NCBI GenBank assembly: GCA_945643635.1
Contig: CALZFC010000060.1
Location: 2,123,501-2,187,500 of the forward strand
Length of the DNA: 64,000 nt
Direction: 5' to 3'
Source: Allodiplogaster sudhausi
Lineage: Eukaryota; Nematoda; Chromadorea; Rhabditida; Diplogasteridae
Positions 11,874 through 24,971 of this stretch are shown here, piece after piece (the first letter of the stretch is position 1; every line of letters begins with the position of its first letter). The notes under the pieces were generated by a model. The model was not told the origin of the DNA. It searched no databases and saw only the letters and a list, made by a program, of their open reading frames with translations. Made by a program: the position numbers and the translations under genes.

Positions 11874-14800
11874 ATGGCGGAACCTGGCTTTCGCGGCAGC
11901 GGATTCAAGAGGCGCGATCGCAACCGGAACAGATATCGGGTTCGACTGACTTGTATTCATTTCTTATCGTTAAAGAATTTTTAGAATTTATGTTCTTGAG
12001 CATTTCGTTGTGTTGGCTGAATATTTCTTTCTTTTAACTTGGAATTGTGATTCAATGCTCTGCTTCGTTCCAAAGCTTGTTTTTATAGGAGTTTTTTTTA
12101 TATAGAAGAAAATAATGTCATTATATCTGGAGGAGAATGCCGAAAATGAAGATTCGGCGCCGGCGCCCACGGTGCAGCTGCTGACACGGCGGCCGGACAC
12201 GCCAGCCACGGCGCCATTGCCCGGCGCCGCCACCACGAGCGCGACAACAACAGCAGCAACAACAGCAACGGCAACCACCACGTCATCCTCAACTCAAGCT
12301 TCCGCTCTTAGTGTGCTACTCGCTCGGCCGAAAACAAGGTTCTTCTGCAATACCTTTCCTTGCTTGTCAGCCTTATTCTTATTGTTGGGTCTGTTTAGAT
12401 AATAGCCAATAATATCATATTCAGCAATATGTTAATGGAAAATGGCGCAGATAATCTTGGTATCTTTTGCTGTTTGCACAAAGTGCAGCCTAGATGATCA
12501 ATATCCCTTGGTCATATTTTATTCTTTTATAATACACATGTAACAGATATGTCAATTCAATCCAATTTGTAGGGCGGATTGTGAGAGAATATATTGAAAC
12601 CAAAAAAAAAAAATGAAATGAAATGACTCTTATTCGCCCAGTGACTTACCGTCCTCTTCCGCCATCGCTTCTCCGCCTCCCTTTTCTTCCACTCGTCAAG
12701 GCCTCCATCGCCACGTCGTTGCGGCGGCACTCGAACGTGGCAGCGAGCCGAAAGGTTTTTGTGTTTCTGATTATTATATTTATTTTTTCTTGTTCTCTAA
12801 AAAGGAAGAATAGTGAATAAAGAAAAAAATCAATTATTATTTTGTTCTTTTATTTGTTAATTTTTCTGATTTATTTATTTACTTATTTCTTTTCTTCCTT
12901 ATTCATAATTTCTTTGTTGGTCTTAATTTTTTTTTCCATGCAGTCGACGTTCTTGCATAGATGCCCGCTTACTTCCAGGCTCTCCGCGAGGCAGCACCAG
13001 TGGGAGCGGAGTAAGCGGCGACCAGCTAGCCGGAGTGCCAGTCATGCGTGATGCCGTCCGCTTCCTCTCCGACTCCAATGAAATGCTCGATCATTTTAGT
13101 GTGAGTTGCCATTACTGGTTACTGTAGTATTTCAGAAGTACAGTAATGCCTACATGGAAAAATCTTCTGGTGTCTTATCGAATGAGCTAGTCTAATTTTA
13201 ATAGCGTTATTTGTTAAGCATTTTTTTCAATATTAGCGTTCGGCGAGGCATATTTTGGATCGATGTTCTCTGTTTAAATGGGTGACACTTTTATGTTGAA
13301 CCCCCTCCCCTAGTCCAAGCAAAACAAAAATGAAGAAAAAAGAAAATATATAATATGTCATCAAAGACTCTGAATATCTGTAGGAGTTCGCATCGGACAC
13401 GAACACTTCATTCCGAGTGATTGGCGCCATCGGCCCGCAGACGAGCGGCAAGTCAACTGTGCTCAGCATGCTCGCTGGCAACCAACCCATGGACATGTAT
13501 CGGTATGCTGCTCTCTCTCTCTCTCTCTATCTCTGTCTTTCTCCCTCTGTATCTTTCTCTGTCATTCTCTTTTTATATTTCTCTCTCTTTCGCGTTCTTT
13601 CTCTCTTCCTCCCCTTCTCTCTATCAACAGCACGATTCAATTTTAAGAATCACATGGGAAAAATGTAATAAAAAATCAAATCTATTCATATGAGCAACGT
13701 CTGTACGAATAGTGAAGAAACTGCATCACGAACTATAAACTTGACTTATTTTCCTGGATAAAACCTTGAATAACAATATCGTCAATATGGTGGAAAATGA
13801 CGAGTTATAGTGATTTCTAGTTAGTACAAAAAAAAGAAAGATTTGATTAGCCTGTTTGATATCTTCAGGCAATATGTCTTTCGTCCCTCATCTCGTGAAG
13901 CGCTCGAGACCTCACGTCATCAGTCAACAAAGATCTACATTTATGTGAGTCGAGGACGAAACATCTTTGTGGACTGCCAGGTGAGCCGATTTGTATAGCA
14001 GAAAACATGTGATATAGCAGAAAGAACAAGCGCTTTTGTTCTGCATTTTAAACGGATAACAGAGCACTAAAGGAAGGTTAAACAATTGGTGATGTAACTT
14101 CAATGAAGAGCCTAGTTTTCTATGTGGAACTCAATTACTTGCTTTCTTTTTTTCAGGCGAACAATTGCGCTTCCATCCTGGAGGAGCTGCTTATCCATTC
14201 TCGCCATTCTCGCCAACCGGAGACTACGGTGCAAGCTGATGTCAGTGAAAGAGTAGCCACTAAGCGTTAAGAATTAAGCACCAATGTAAGCACCGCTAAA
14301 CACCACTGCCAAGAAGTAACAGATTGACTAAAAAAAACCATTTCCTAATCAGAATTACTGATTGGTAGCGTTACGTTAAAAGTAGATATAACAATAAATT
14401 TTAACCTTGAAGACAATGGAAATGGCGGATTCGATAAATCTTACACAATAATTGCCTACTAATTTTTATCATTTTAGATTGAAAATGCTCAACTTTTACT
14501 TCTTTAACTGTTGATTATCCCGTATGCATCATTTCATGGGATGCTGTTTTCGCTACAACAAGCTTGTATGACATCGTGTTTTTTTGCTTCCATGAAGATT
14601 TTCTCTCTCGCGGCGGATGATGGTGCTTATCTAATGAGTAAAAAAAGAGCTCTCGGCACATTTGATTGGCATCCTCAAGGATGTTCCGCTATTCCCATAT
14701 CCTTGAATTCATCCTTCTCGGTTATGGCAATGCGAACCAGTTTAGCTCTCTCATGACACTCTTCGCGTTCGTAGGATGAAGGAAAAAAATCGCAAGATTA

Positions 14801-17800
14801 ACGTAAAAGGTTGTCGCAGATCAATGCACGACGTAAATTTGTAGTTCGAAGCTGTCATCTTTATCGAATAATGGATACTTGTTGATCTGGTAACTTACTG
14901 GCTTACCATTAGTTTTAGATTGCGCTACGCTATAGAAAACAGTCTGTTTTACCCACACTTTAGTTTGTGATATGTATGTTTCTATCTCGATTCTTCTTCT
15001 TCTTCTCTCAGGTCAGCAGACAAGCCATTCGTCATTAGTGCAATCGTTGTGAAGAGTTATGGAGAGAGATGGTGTTTGTCTAGTTCCCAATGCGAAAGTG
15101 ACAAGGGAGTGGTACACTGTACTTAAAAAAGGGTTAAAGAAGTAGTTTACAAATGAAGTTGCCTGCTTGAAATGATTGAATGCTCGGCTTGCATGGATGG
15201 TAGTCCAACGTAACTTCGAGAGATAGGGCAATTAGAGGCACTCTCGCCTTAAATCACTTTCACTTTCCGAAACACTCTATCCACCGCCTACTCTCGCGTT
15301 TTTCACTCCCGTTGCTTTCTCCTTCTCCCAAAGGCCACCACCACCTTGCGTGGAACACTCGCGCTGTAACTCGCCGGGAGCATAACCCAGAGAACAAACC
15401 AGCTTTGGCGCCGCTCGCTCATTTAACCCTGCTAATTTGCAGAGAACGCAAAATTGGCCGCAAAAAGTGACGTGAAAATTGGTCATGCATGGAGACACAA
15501 AAAGATGGACATAAAACGGTGCTGCGTTGAGTTTGCCACTTGCACACACTCCTTCACAAGTTGTTTTGTCTCATTGTCAGTGTGAGAGACTGCTTTCACT
15601 AGGAACTGGCCTTGCAGCAATCTCTTGCTACATCTTTATGTGCCGCGCACACTTGGAGTGCCGCCATGTGGCTTTTTGTGTTGTGAGGAACAAAGTCGTG
15701 CCCAAGACAGCAAAATAGCATTTACTTCCAAAGATGGAGAAAAAATTGAGCGCTGACGGGTAATTGACCTTGCCTCAACGCGTCACACAAGACCGAGATG
15801 AGAGAGATCCTCATTAGTTATACGCACTGTAATCTCCCATCCCGCTTGCTGCCCTGAGGCAAAAAGGGAGTCTCGGCAAGGCGAGTACTGCAAGAACAGC
15901 AGCAGCCACAATATGCGCGAAGGAGTGTGATGAGGCGGTACTTGTAGCTATAAAAGGAAGGCTTGCGCAGCCACAACCCGTGGTTGTGAGACAGAATTTT
16001 TTTTCTCTTCCTCTTTCAGCTCTTCTCGCTCACCGAGTATTGAGTAATAGCTGCATCGCATCAGCTGGTTGCGCTCCGCATTGAGTGACTGTGGCGAGAT
16101 TGGCATTCTTGCAACTACAGCTTTCGCGTAACTTCAACGAGGGCCGGTGGAAGAGGCCTGACGCAGAGCGTTTTCCTTTCCCATTCCTTGTCCCCCGGAC
16201 AACAAGATGGCGAATGCGGTGGACGTTTCCTCCAAAACACGCCTGGTCGCTGCTGCTTGCTTCCTATCAGGAGCGGCTCTGCTCATCCAAGTCATTGCCA
16301 CTGTCTGCCTCTTCGCGGACATTAGTGGCTTCGTCACCGGCACCCTTGAGGACATGGGCGAGTTCAGGGTTTGTGTGAATTTCAGTAATTTTAATTTTTC
16401 ACTGTCCGTTGATAGTGCTATTCTGTCGCTTTAAAGTGCTGTTAGCGTAAGTTTTGGAATTTTGCGAATTGCAGGAATATGCTGACCGCTCGTGGTCTGA
16501 GATGGTTCTTGTTCTTCCTTCCCCTTCCGTTCGCGCTAAGCGAGGTGGTGCACAATGCACATGTGGGGACAACGCTTCAGCCAACACGTGCCCTCGCGGC
16601 CCGCAGGGACCTCGCGGACGTCCTGGAGCTGCCGGCTATGATGGCCAGCCCGGATCTCCCGGGACTGACTGGCGCAGTCATCTCGTCTCGTACGGTATAA
16701 ACTCGGATCGGCCTTGCATCAAATGCCCACGTGGTGATCCAGGCAGCCAAGGCGCACCGGGTGTGCCTGGCGAACCAGGAAGGCCTGGACTCACAGGATC
16801 GGCTGGCAGGCCCGGTCGTAACGGCTCACCTGGCAAGCCAGGCACTCCCGGAAGCACAGGATTGCCAGCTCGTGATGGTGAGCGAGGCCACCCTGGGCTT
16901 CATGGACGGAATGGCCACAGAGGACATGGAGCCAAGGGTGCGCCTGGAAGGATCGGTTCGCGCGGCAACCCGGGAAGGCCGGGACGACATGGTAGCCGCG
17001 GAAACAGCGGGGCTTCTGGAGAACGTGGACCAACCGGGAGTATAGGCCGAGCTGGGCTACGCGGCGCAGATGGAATTGTAGGCGGTCCTGGTCCGGCCGG
17101 CTTGCCTGGAAACGACGGAAGCTACTGTCCATGCCCGCCACGATCTGGCGATTTACCAGCACAGCGGCCAATCGCACATGACTTCCAGTTGAATATGCCT
17201 TCTCCTTCATCGTCTGCGAGCGCCCCGTCATCAATCCGTTTGGACCAAGGCCCACAGTCTCCTCCCGTAGTCGATGCTAATGGTAACGTGCAATTCACAC
17301 AGGGACCCCTCCACCTTCAACACGGTGCACCTGCAGCTGAGCCGGAATCTCAGTCTCCTACGAATGTCGCCGATCTTCGAATGCCAGTTGCTTCTTTACC
17401 TGCTTCTGCCACCGCGACTGCTCCTGTTGTCGACGCAAATGGCAACGTGCAATTTGCACAAGGGCCTCTCCATCTTCACCTCGGTGCACCCGCAGCTGCG
17501 CCAGAATCTGCATCTGAATCTGAATCCCGCATCTCAGCAGACGTTGCTGATCACCCAATTTCAGCTGGTTCTACAGCTCATAGGGCAGCAACAGCTGCTC
17601 CTGTTGTCGACGCAAATGGAAACGTCCAATTTGCGCAGGGACCACTTCACCTTCGACACGGTGCTCCTTCTGCTGCACCGGATGCTGCTTCTGCATCCGT
17701 CAATTCAGCAAATAGCGCTGCTAACCAAATACCTAGAGGACCGCTTGCGCCCTCTGCATCTCTTTCTGCAACAGCGGCTGCTCCTGTTATCGATGAAAAT

Positions 17801-19447
17801 GGTAACGTACAATTTGCGCAGGGGCCCCTGCATCTTCAACACGGTTCAACCGCAGCAGAGTCAGAATCTTCATCTTCATCCCTCGTCTCACAATCTGAGA
17901 ATTCCCCTGGTCACCAGTTGCCAAGTGGTGCAATTCTTCCCTCTGATATAACAGCTCCTCCTGTTGTCGATGCAAATGGTAACACCAAATTTGCACAAGG
18001 ACCGCTCCACCTTCAACACGGCGCACCTGGCGCTACACCAGAATCTCCATCTTCATCCCTGATCTCACCAAATGTCGCTAGCCACCCATGGCCGACTCCC
18101 TCGAGCAAGAAATCCATCTTTGACGGGCCGGTTACCTTTGTCACCGAGCCAATGGAGATGACAACATCTGTCTTCACGGACGAGCGCATTCCCGTCTGGA
18201 ATGTCGGCTACGATAATATCCTCACTGCTACGCCTGTTGCAAACCAAGTGGCTTATCGTGGGCGCCTAGTGCGTCGACCAAAAATTCAACATCTTCACAG
18301 CAACGGAGCATTCCGCCATCTGGTGTCACATTAGATTCCACCGTTGAAGTTCACTGCAATAAATGAGTTCTCGTATTGTCGACTCATAACGAACCTGTAT
18401 TTATTATTGTTATTTCGTACGTGTCATTATGAATGTTTTAATAAAGTCTTTGAAACATTAAAAATACATCTAAAAAGTACATACTTATGTGTACATAGCT
18501 GAATGGAAGACATTTCTGCTAAACATGACATACCGAACAAGCCTGTTCAGGCCATGGAGTATACAAAATTAAATATTCATATCTAAACTCTTTGAATGAT
18601 GAATCATTTATGTATAGTAAATTGAAAGGTAAAGACAAATATTGCTTATTAGGTAGATCACAAAATCGTAATGAAGTACTCCGAGCGATCGTGCACTTCG
18701 TCAATTTGAGCAAAATTGGTAAGCAGACTTACCATAGAAAACGCTCAGTCGAAGAGATTCAGACAATTAAAAATTGCAGATCTCGCTCAAATTCACAAAG
18801 TGCATCATAGTTAATATTTCAAATTAATTTTAGAATATATTTTCAGTCGATCCAGTTGATCTCATGGATGCAGCATGTCTGCCACACGCTCGTGGTCTGC
18901 CACGATTGGTTCATCGACATTGATCTCATCCGGCAGATTAGAGCGGCCGAGCTACTCAGAGCGGCTGTGGATAAGGTAGGGAAAGATATTTTTGATTTAA
19001 TTTTTTCGAATATTCCAAATTGACGAAGTTCGAATTCTTTCGAATATTCTAATTTTATTAAAAATTAAATTCTTTCGAATTTCCTAATTGTAAGGTTATG
19101 TTAATTTATTTGTTTTGTATATTATATACTTTCCATTTTTCGTAGGTAAATCCAAATTGTTGGATTGCTTACCAAACGTACTTTCTCGCTTGTTTTTTTC
19201 TGCTCTACTGCAACGGACGAGCCATATTAGCCAGTATCTTACTTTAGGTGGGAAACAGTCAATCTCTTCCGGAGCTCAGCGTATCACGTCGCACAAATCT
19301 TGGTATGATTTTTATTTCATCTTTATTTAACTGTTAAAGGGAATGCTTTTGAGTATTTCATGTTATGACTTGCAATCGTTTCTATCTCATCTCTCAAATT
19401 ACTTTCTTTCGCTCGCTCTCTTTTGCTCTTGATCTCTTCAATCTCTG

Positions 19448-19493
<46 letters not shown>

Positions 19494-21131
19494 GAACTGT
19501 CTCTCCCTCTGTCCTCTCTCTCTCTATCTTTCTCTCTCACTCTCCCTCTCATCCCCTGTCTCCCCTTTCAGTCTTCGTGCACACCCGAGCCAAAGCGGTG
19601 GACTTCTCTCCAGCAGCTCGCTCTGCCCGCGTCCGCCTTCTCCGGTGTCTCTTTGCCGACTCTCTTCGTCTCCGCCTCCCAGAAGACGCTAACAATGGCA
19701 GAAGAGGAAGCGGAGACGGCGAGCTGTGGACTCCGCCGTCAGATGTCGTCTACTTCCCACTCGCTGACATCAAGCCGCGCCCGGATTTGAGTGGTTAGTT
19801 AGTTAATTAATAAATCAAACAATTTATTTATTTTATAGTAATGATAACAATAATGTTATATTGTTTAATCTTAATCAAACCAGCTCCCTACTTTTCGTCA
19901 TACTCACTCGGATTAAAGCAGATTTTGCTTTTAAAAAGTTTTTAATAGAGAAAAGATCTGTACAAATAAATTTTTTTGACTAAGAGATCATGGCAATATG
20001 CGTACTGTAATTTTCTAGGAGCACCCGAGCACGGACATCACCATGGACGAAGTGGAGGTGCGACAGCAGGAGGTGGAGGGCCTGGGCGAGGAGGGCCATC
20101 TACGAGCGTGTCAGCAGAAGATGCTTCAAGAACCAAGGTATAAGCTCTATTGAGACACCGTGCTAGGGAATACGGTTATCAGTGAGGATACGGTACTCAT
20201 GTTTGGGAGTACTATTCCGCAATATCTGGTTTTTGTGCTTTCCATCATCAAGCATTGCATACAGTTTCATATCTTGTTATGGAATATGGTTGTCAGTTGG
20301 GAATAGCTATTCCGTACTTTGAGGTTACTGTAAGAGAGTACGGTTACTAGTGAGGATACGGTAGTCTATTTGGGAGTGCTATACCGTAATATACGCCTTT
20401 TAGTGCTTCCCATCATCAAAATGCCCTTATAATGGAGAAGATTGTCTTCAGGATGAAATCTATAGCGGAGTCGTTGATTTCGACGACGCCGTAAAGCGGC
20501 TGAAGCGCCTCGTCCTCCGACTGCCCGTAGAAGACTTTGCCACTAACAAAGGGGGCGACCAGGAGAAGCTTACAGAGAAGCAGTGGTTAGAGAAAGCATA
20601 TTTTAGTGTTTTTTGTTGTTGTTCTAAACGAGGTTTTGTATCCCATTTGCTTATAATTAGTTAAACTATTAAATTTTATATTTTTTCTTTAATAAATCAT
20701 CCATTTGAGAAGTATGTTGAAAGTGATTTGTCGTACTGTGATAATTCGAATTTGCTTAGACGTTCTTATATGTTGACTTCTTTAGCTATTTTTAATGTTT
20801 TCTAGTTGAAAATAGTAATAATAATAATAATAAATCTGTCTAATATTTGAGGTACCAATATGCGCGCGGAATCTGGACGAATGACGCGTTCCGGCATGCG
20901 ACGACGACGCTCAGTACGCGAATTGGCAAGATGCCAAGTGGGGGCGGAGCGAAGCAAGGAGGAGGTGGAAGACGACTGGAAGGAGACCTGGCAGCCATGA
21001 GACTAGCAGCAGATGATGGAGAGGAAGAGGAAGAAGGGGAGAGAGAGGGAGGAGAAGGAGCACGGAGGAGGACACGCAGAGGAGGAGCAGCCGCGCGAAG
21101 AGTGCTTGCTAGAGCAGAGGACTCTGACTAG
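11874..21131 (+). CDS. smg-9: SMG-9, nonsense-mediated mRNA decay factor (SMG1 kinase complex)
   Basis: Thirteen exons: 11874-11939, 12106-12338, 12642-12754, 12961-13100, 13384-13502, 13869-13980, 14157-14240, 18847-18975, 19248-19302, 19572-19793, 20019-20137, 20452-20585 and 20852-21131; 601 residues, all phases consistent. A basic, then Thr/Ala-rich low-complexity N-terminus precedes a G-domain-like region. The segment FRVIGAIGPQTSGKSTVLSM (about residue 195) matches the SMG9 Walker-A-like loop (human VGVLGLQGTGKS). Further matches are YVFRPSS (human YVFRAQS), HTLVVCHDWFIDIDL (human HVVIVVQDWFTDLSL), VFVHTRAKAVDF (human LVFLQNKARREDF) and the C-terminal YARGIW. SMG-9 binds SMG-8 and regulates SMG-1 phosphorylation of UPF1. 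The C-terminus adds a Glu-rich then Arg/Ala-rich tail absent from the human protein. A separate collagen gene sits inside intron 7 (14241-18846). Confidence 0.88.
14241..15948. other. Part of smg-9 intron 7 upstream of the nested collagen gene
   Basis: Non-coding sequence that probably includes the upstream regulatory region of the collagen gene. Local GC content rises from about 15240 toward the TATA box. The open frame at 14511-14756 has no recognisable homology and lacks a splice context. No exon of smg-9 was found here; the flanking smg-9 exons join in phase without one. Confidence 0.4.
15949..15956 (+). promoter_or_regulatory. TATA box of the nested collagen gene
   Basis: The sequence TATAAAAG lies about 260 bp before the collagen start codon, followed by GC-rich sequence and then a pyrimidine stretch ending in TTTCAG at 16014-16019. 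That last site could be a 5'-UTR or trans-splice acceptor. A TATA box inside the intron supports independent transcription of the collagen gene. Confidence 0.6.
16207..18334 (+). CDS. Nematode cuticle collagen with a five-repeat C-terminal tail
   Basis: Two exons, 16207-16368 and 16475-18334; 673 residues, about twice the usual cuticle-collagen length. The N-terminus has a hydrophobic anchor (residues about 12-45) in the pattern of the nematode cuticle collagen N-terminal domain. A basic site VRAKR then fits the subtilisin/furin cleavage box. Cys pairs (QCTCGD, CIKCP, YCPCPP) flank and split the Gly-X-Y tracts, encoded at about 16591-17130. The tracts contain short interruptions. After the last Cys pair come about 340 residues that are not collagenous: five copies of a motif beginning P-V-V-D-A-N-G-N and containing FAQGPLHLQHGAP, separated by Ser/Ala-rich spacers, then a unique end. 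It is secreted to the extracellular cuticle and cross-linked there. The gene lies entirely inside an intron of smg-9 on the same strand. Confidence 0.9.
17264..18110 (+). repeat. Five-copy coding repeat in the collagen tail
   Basis: Repeat units start at 17264, 17423, 17600, 17783 and 17960, spaced 53, 59, 61 and 59 codons apart. Each has a conserved core of about 22 residues (D-A-N-G-N-V-Q-F-A-Q-G-P-L-H-L and a following HGAP) and a variable Ser/Ala/Pro-rich spacer. The core DNA is also well conserved, which suggests recent duplication or homogenisation. Confidence 0.85.
18358..18363 (+). terminator. Poly(A) signal of the collagen gene
   Basis: AATAAA begins 24 bases after the collagen stop codon. 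A second AATAAA lies at about 18440-18445. Both lie within the smg-9 intron and would have to be ignored when smg-9 is transcribed. Confidence 0.6.
18364..18846. other. Remainder of smg-9 intron 7 after the collagen gene
   Basis: AT-rich sequence ending in the TTTTCAG acceptor of smg-9 exon 8. No gene was recognised. Confidence 0.4.
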
Positions 21132-21605
21132 AGTACGGTAGAGAGAGAGAGAGAGAAAGAGAGAGAGAGCCTGACTGGAGTACGGTAGATGTCAAATGGA
21201 ATACGGTAGGTATAGACGATGCCAACTCATGTCTAGTGTAGCGACTTTTGTGACCACCCTCTACATAACTATGAAATGAAGGCGTTTATTGTTAGAGCCT
21301 GCCAAGTGATAAGAGATGATAAGCGGAAAGATATTAGGCACATGTGACGCAAGAAATGATATGTCTATGTCTTGTGATGGACTTCGAATGGTTTCGCGCG
21401 CGAGAGATTATACAGGAGAAGAGGAAAGTAGTGAAATTGTGACTGCGTGGGAAGAAGCCATTTTGAGGTGCAGAGAGAGAGAGAGAGAGAGAGATCGAGA
21501 GAGAAAGGGAAGCGATAATTTGCACCGCTGTCATGTTTGCACATCTGATGCATTGAGATTGTGTCGTTGTTTCAATTGTTTTATCTCTTTCTCCCTCTCT
21601 CTCTC

Positions 21606-21647
<42 letters not shown>

Positions 21648-22991
21648 TATCTTCCCCTCGGAACCTATCCAATAATCGTGGCAAGCAGCAAATTGAAAAG
21701 AACACATTTTACAGTCACAACTGCCCCCCCCCCCCCCACTCTTGCTCTGCTTGGGATGTAGACATTGAATAATAAATCTACGACTAGATGAATGCACCTT
21801 TTGCGTGGGCGATCTTAGATTTGTTTCCAAGATGGCTGTGTGTTTTTTTCTGTAGACATTTGTGCATAATACATCGATGGATATGCTCTTTTTCTTTTCC
21901 CCTCAAGCCACACTCAAAAACATTTTGCTATCTTCCTGCGCTTTCCTTGGTTAATCTCTCTTTCTCTTTCTCTTTCTCTCTCTCTCTCTCTCACGTTGTC
22001 TCGCATTTTCCTTCTTTCCTTCCCTCGCGCTCTCTTCCCGCAGTAGTCGCGTATACGCATCCTGTTTCGCTTGCTGCTACCCCAAGTCACAAAGAACGAG
22101 CAAAGTGGGTGGAGGAGAGAGTGTGTGAGACAGAGAGAGAGCGATGGTAAGAGAGAGAGGGATCGTTGCAGGCAAGGGAAGACATAAGGATCATGAGAGT
22201 GAGAGAGAGAGTAGGAGAGACAAAGAAAGAAAGAGGAACGAGATCGTAAGCAAAAGAAATATTAAGACGTGGTCGCTACGTGGACACTCATGTGTCCGCT
22301 GCAGTTCGCATGGAGGGAGCGGGAAAATGCGAGAAGCGAGAAGGTGAGGGTAGGAATTTAGAGAAGGAAAGAGTGAGAGATAGGGTGGGAGTGAGAGATA
22401 GAAAGGGGAAGAGTGATAGAGGGGATAGAGTGTGAAAGAGAGATAGAGATAGAGAGAGATACAGAGCTAGTCAGTGTTTTGGGGCTTTTCTCTTTCTTCT
22501 CTCTTCCAATATCTCTTCTAGAGCTTCTATTTCTCGGCTATGCGCTTTTCCTCTCGTTCCATTTTAGTGGAGTGGAACTGGAATTGGGCAGTGAACGATC
22601 GATCCCCCCCCCCCCGATTCACAACAAACCATTCGACGTAGGACTACATGTTAAGTTTTAAGGCGTACATCATTCTTGTTTTGTCTTCGATTCCTCTCTC
22701 TCACTCTCTCTCCCTCTCTCTCTCTTCCACTCACTCTCTCTCTCGCTTTCTCTCACTCTCTCTCACTCTCTCTCTCACTCCCTCTCTCTCTCTACCTGTC
22801 CGAACTACTTCTTGATACTGAACAGTCTGCTTTTCTATTACAACCAGCGCCATCTTCTCTACTCCGCGTAAACACATTCCAGTTTTGATACAACTGTTGT
22901 ATTAACTGTGAGCAACGTAGCGGTTGTTTTGACACTTCTGCGTTTTCCACTTTACTTGTAAAATATGTATCTCTCTGTCTCTTTCAGTGTA

Positions 22992-23030
<39 letters not shown>

Positions 23031-23555
23031 TTTCCTCTCGCTCTTATTTCCATACTCTCCCACAAACTACATTCTCACTATACTAAATTCCTACAAGACA
23101 CGGGTTGTTTCTGTAAGCCTGTGTATGAGAGAGCTCCTTTTCCTCCCATCTGTTTCACTCCTTTTGGTAACTTCAATCTTCGGCTGTATGAATTACAAAA
23201 ATTCATTTCTATTCGATTGTTATTGACTCTTCGGATTGGTGAATTGAAAGTTGTTTCGGTGTTTGGTTATTTTGATAAACCGATATGACCAACTTCGGGT
23301 GGGATGAGAATTTTGTGTGATATCGATGAAGAATACCTTTGTTCTTGCAAATTTTGCCCACAAGGAATGTGTTTTTTCGTCAATTACGATAGAGAGCATC
23401 TTTCTTCTCTCTATCTCTCTCTCCGCCACTCAGGGTATAACTTTTATCTGTGCAATTATTCGTTGAGCTCGTTCGCGGCCAATGCTACGAGGAGGAGGAC
23501 AGGAATAACGTGAGAAGGAAAGTTACTGGAAGTATCCACGAAGAAAGGATCTACA
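21132..23555. repeat. Intergenic region between smg-9 and the SLC35E1 gene
   Basis: Dominated by GA and CT tracts: GA near 21141-21172 and 21470-21505; CT near 21581-21646, 21958-21992, 22692-22794 and 22993-23042; short GA runs from 22123 to 22460. C-runs lie at about 21723-21737 and 22603-22614. An AATAAA at 21771-21776 could end smg-9 transcripts. No coding exon could be supported. Confidence 0.5.
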
Positions 23556-24915
23556 ATGACATCAGCTACCGTCTTTAAGTGCAGGGTTCGTCCTTTACCA
23601 GGAAGAATGGATGATAAAAAGGGGCTAAGTGATTCGGAGAGAGTGAGAGCGAGAAGAGTGGGTGCGAGAGAGAGAGAGAGAGAGCGAGAGAGAAGAGACG
23701 GTTAGACTGACAGAGAAGAGAGGGTGAGACAGAGACCCAGAGATAGAGATAGAGAGAAGAGAGGGTGGGACAGAGAGAGAGAGAGAGAGAGGGTGAGACA
23801 CCGAGCGAGAGAGAGAGAGAGAGAGAAGATTGTTCACTCTCAAACCTGCTTTTCAGATAGCTGGGATCTGCGTGTTGTGGTACATTTGCTCTTCGGCGAA
23901 CTCTATCGTCAATAAACTTATTCTACAGGTGTGCGCCGTTTCATCATTCCATAGGAACTACCCTATCTATAAAATATAAAAGTAAAATACACAATAACAT
24001 ATCGATCAAGGAATGCGAAAAGCATGCTATATTAATATTTTCACAATAGTTTTAATGTGTTGAATAGATAAATGGCATACGAAAATGACGCGAACAATAA
24101 GATGAGAACTATCACTGGTGTACTTGTTGAAGGAGAAGGAAAACGTGGAGTGAGAAAGAAAGAGAGAGAGAGAGGAGAGAATGAGAGATGGAAAGAGAGA
24201 GAGAGGAGAGAAAGAAAGGGGGAAAGAGAGAGAGAGAGAAAGAGAGAGAGAGCAAGAGAGACAGAGAAAAGGCGGATTATAGTTGATGTACTTGTCTTGC
24301 CTTTGCGCAGCGATATGCCTACCCGATCACGGTGGCACTCTCGAATCAGATGTTCATCCCGCTGCTAGCCATGCCGATTCTGCGAGCATGGGAAGTTCGA
24401 GAGGTTCGGCCAACCACACAGCAACTCAGGCGATATCTCCTACCAATCGCCGTTGGTCAGCCAAAGCTCTATTTACTAATCGATACTTTTTTTTTGTTTT
24501 TGTTAAATATTAAATGCGTTTTTCTCTCAAGTTACTTTGAATTTTCGTCTTGTTTACTTGAGATGCATTTTTTTCTATGACTTTATATTTCATTTTATTT
24601 TTAAAAAATTTTAAGAAGAAGATTTCTTAATAATCGAATGATATTCCAGGCCGAGCGATCGCATCAGGGAGCGCAGCCTTCAGTCTCTCACTCATGCCCG
24701 TATCATACACGCAGACAGGTAATTTCTCTCTCTCTCTCGCTCTCTCTCTCTCGATCTCTCAATCTGTCTTTCTCTCTCAGTCACTCATTCCATGCCAAAC
24801 GAGAGGAGATTGCCAGTTCTTGTATTATAATCACCTAGCAATAAGGATCTATACATTTCCTGCAGAATCAGTTAGAACACTTAATTTTCTTTCATATAAT
24901 TCAATCGACCTCCTA

Positions 24916-24971
<56 letters not shown>

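Noticed and set aside
12945..12954. CAG acceptor for smg-9 exon 4
   Set aside because: Using it brings a TAG stop into frame; the acceptor ending at 12960 keeps the frame and reaches the conserved exon.
16791..17255. Antisense and shifted-frame open frames across the collagen gene
   Set aside because: Gly-X-Y repeats and GC-rich repeats keep other frames open; the sense frame matches cuticle collagen and explains them.
17274..17951. 225-codon open frame overlapping the collagen tail
   Set aside because: It is the second frame of the repeat region with Leu/Gln-rich nonsense; the first frame continues the collagen without a stop.
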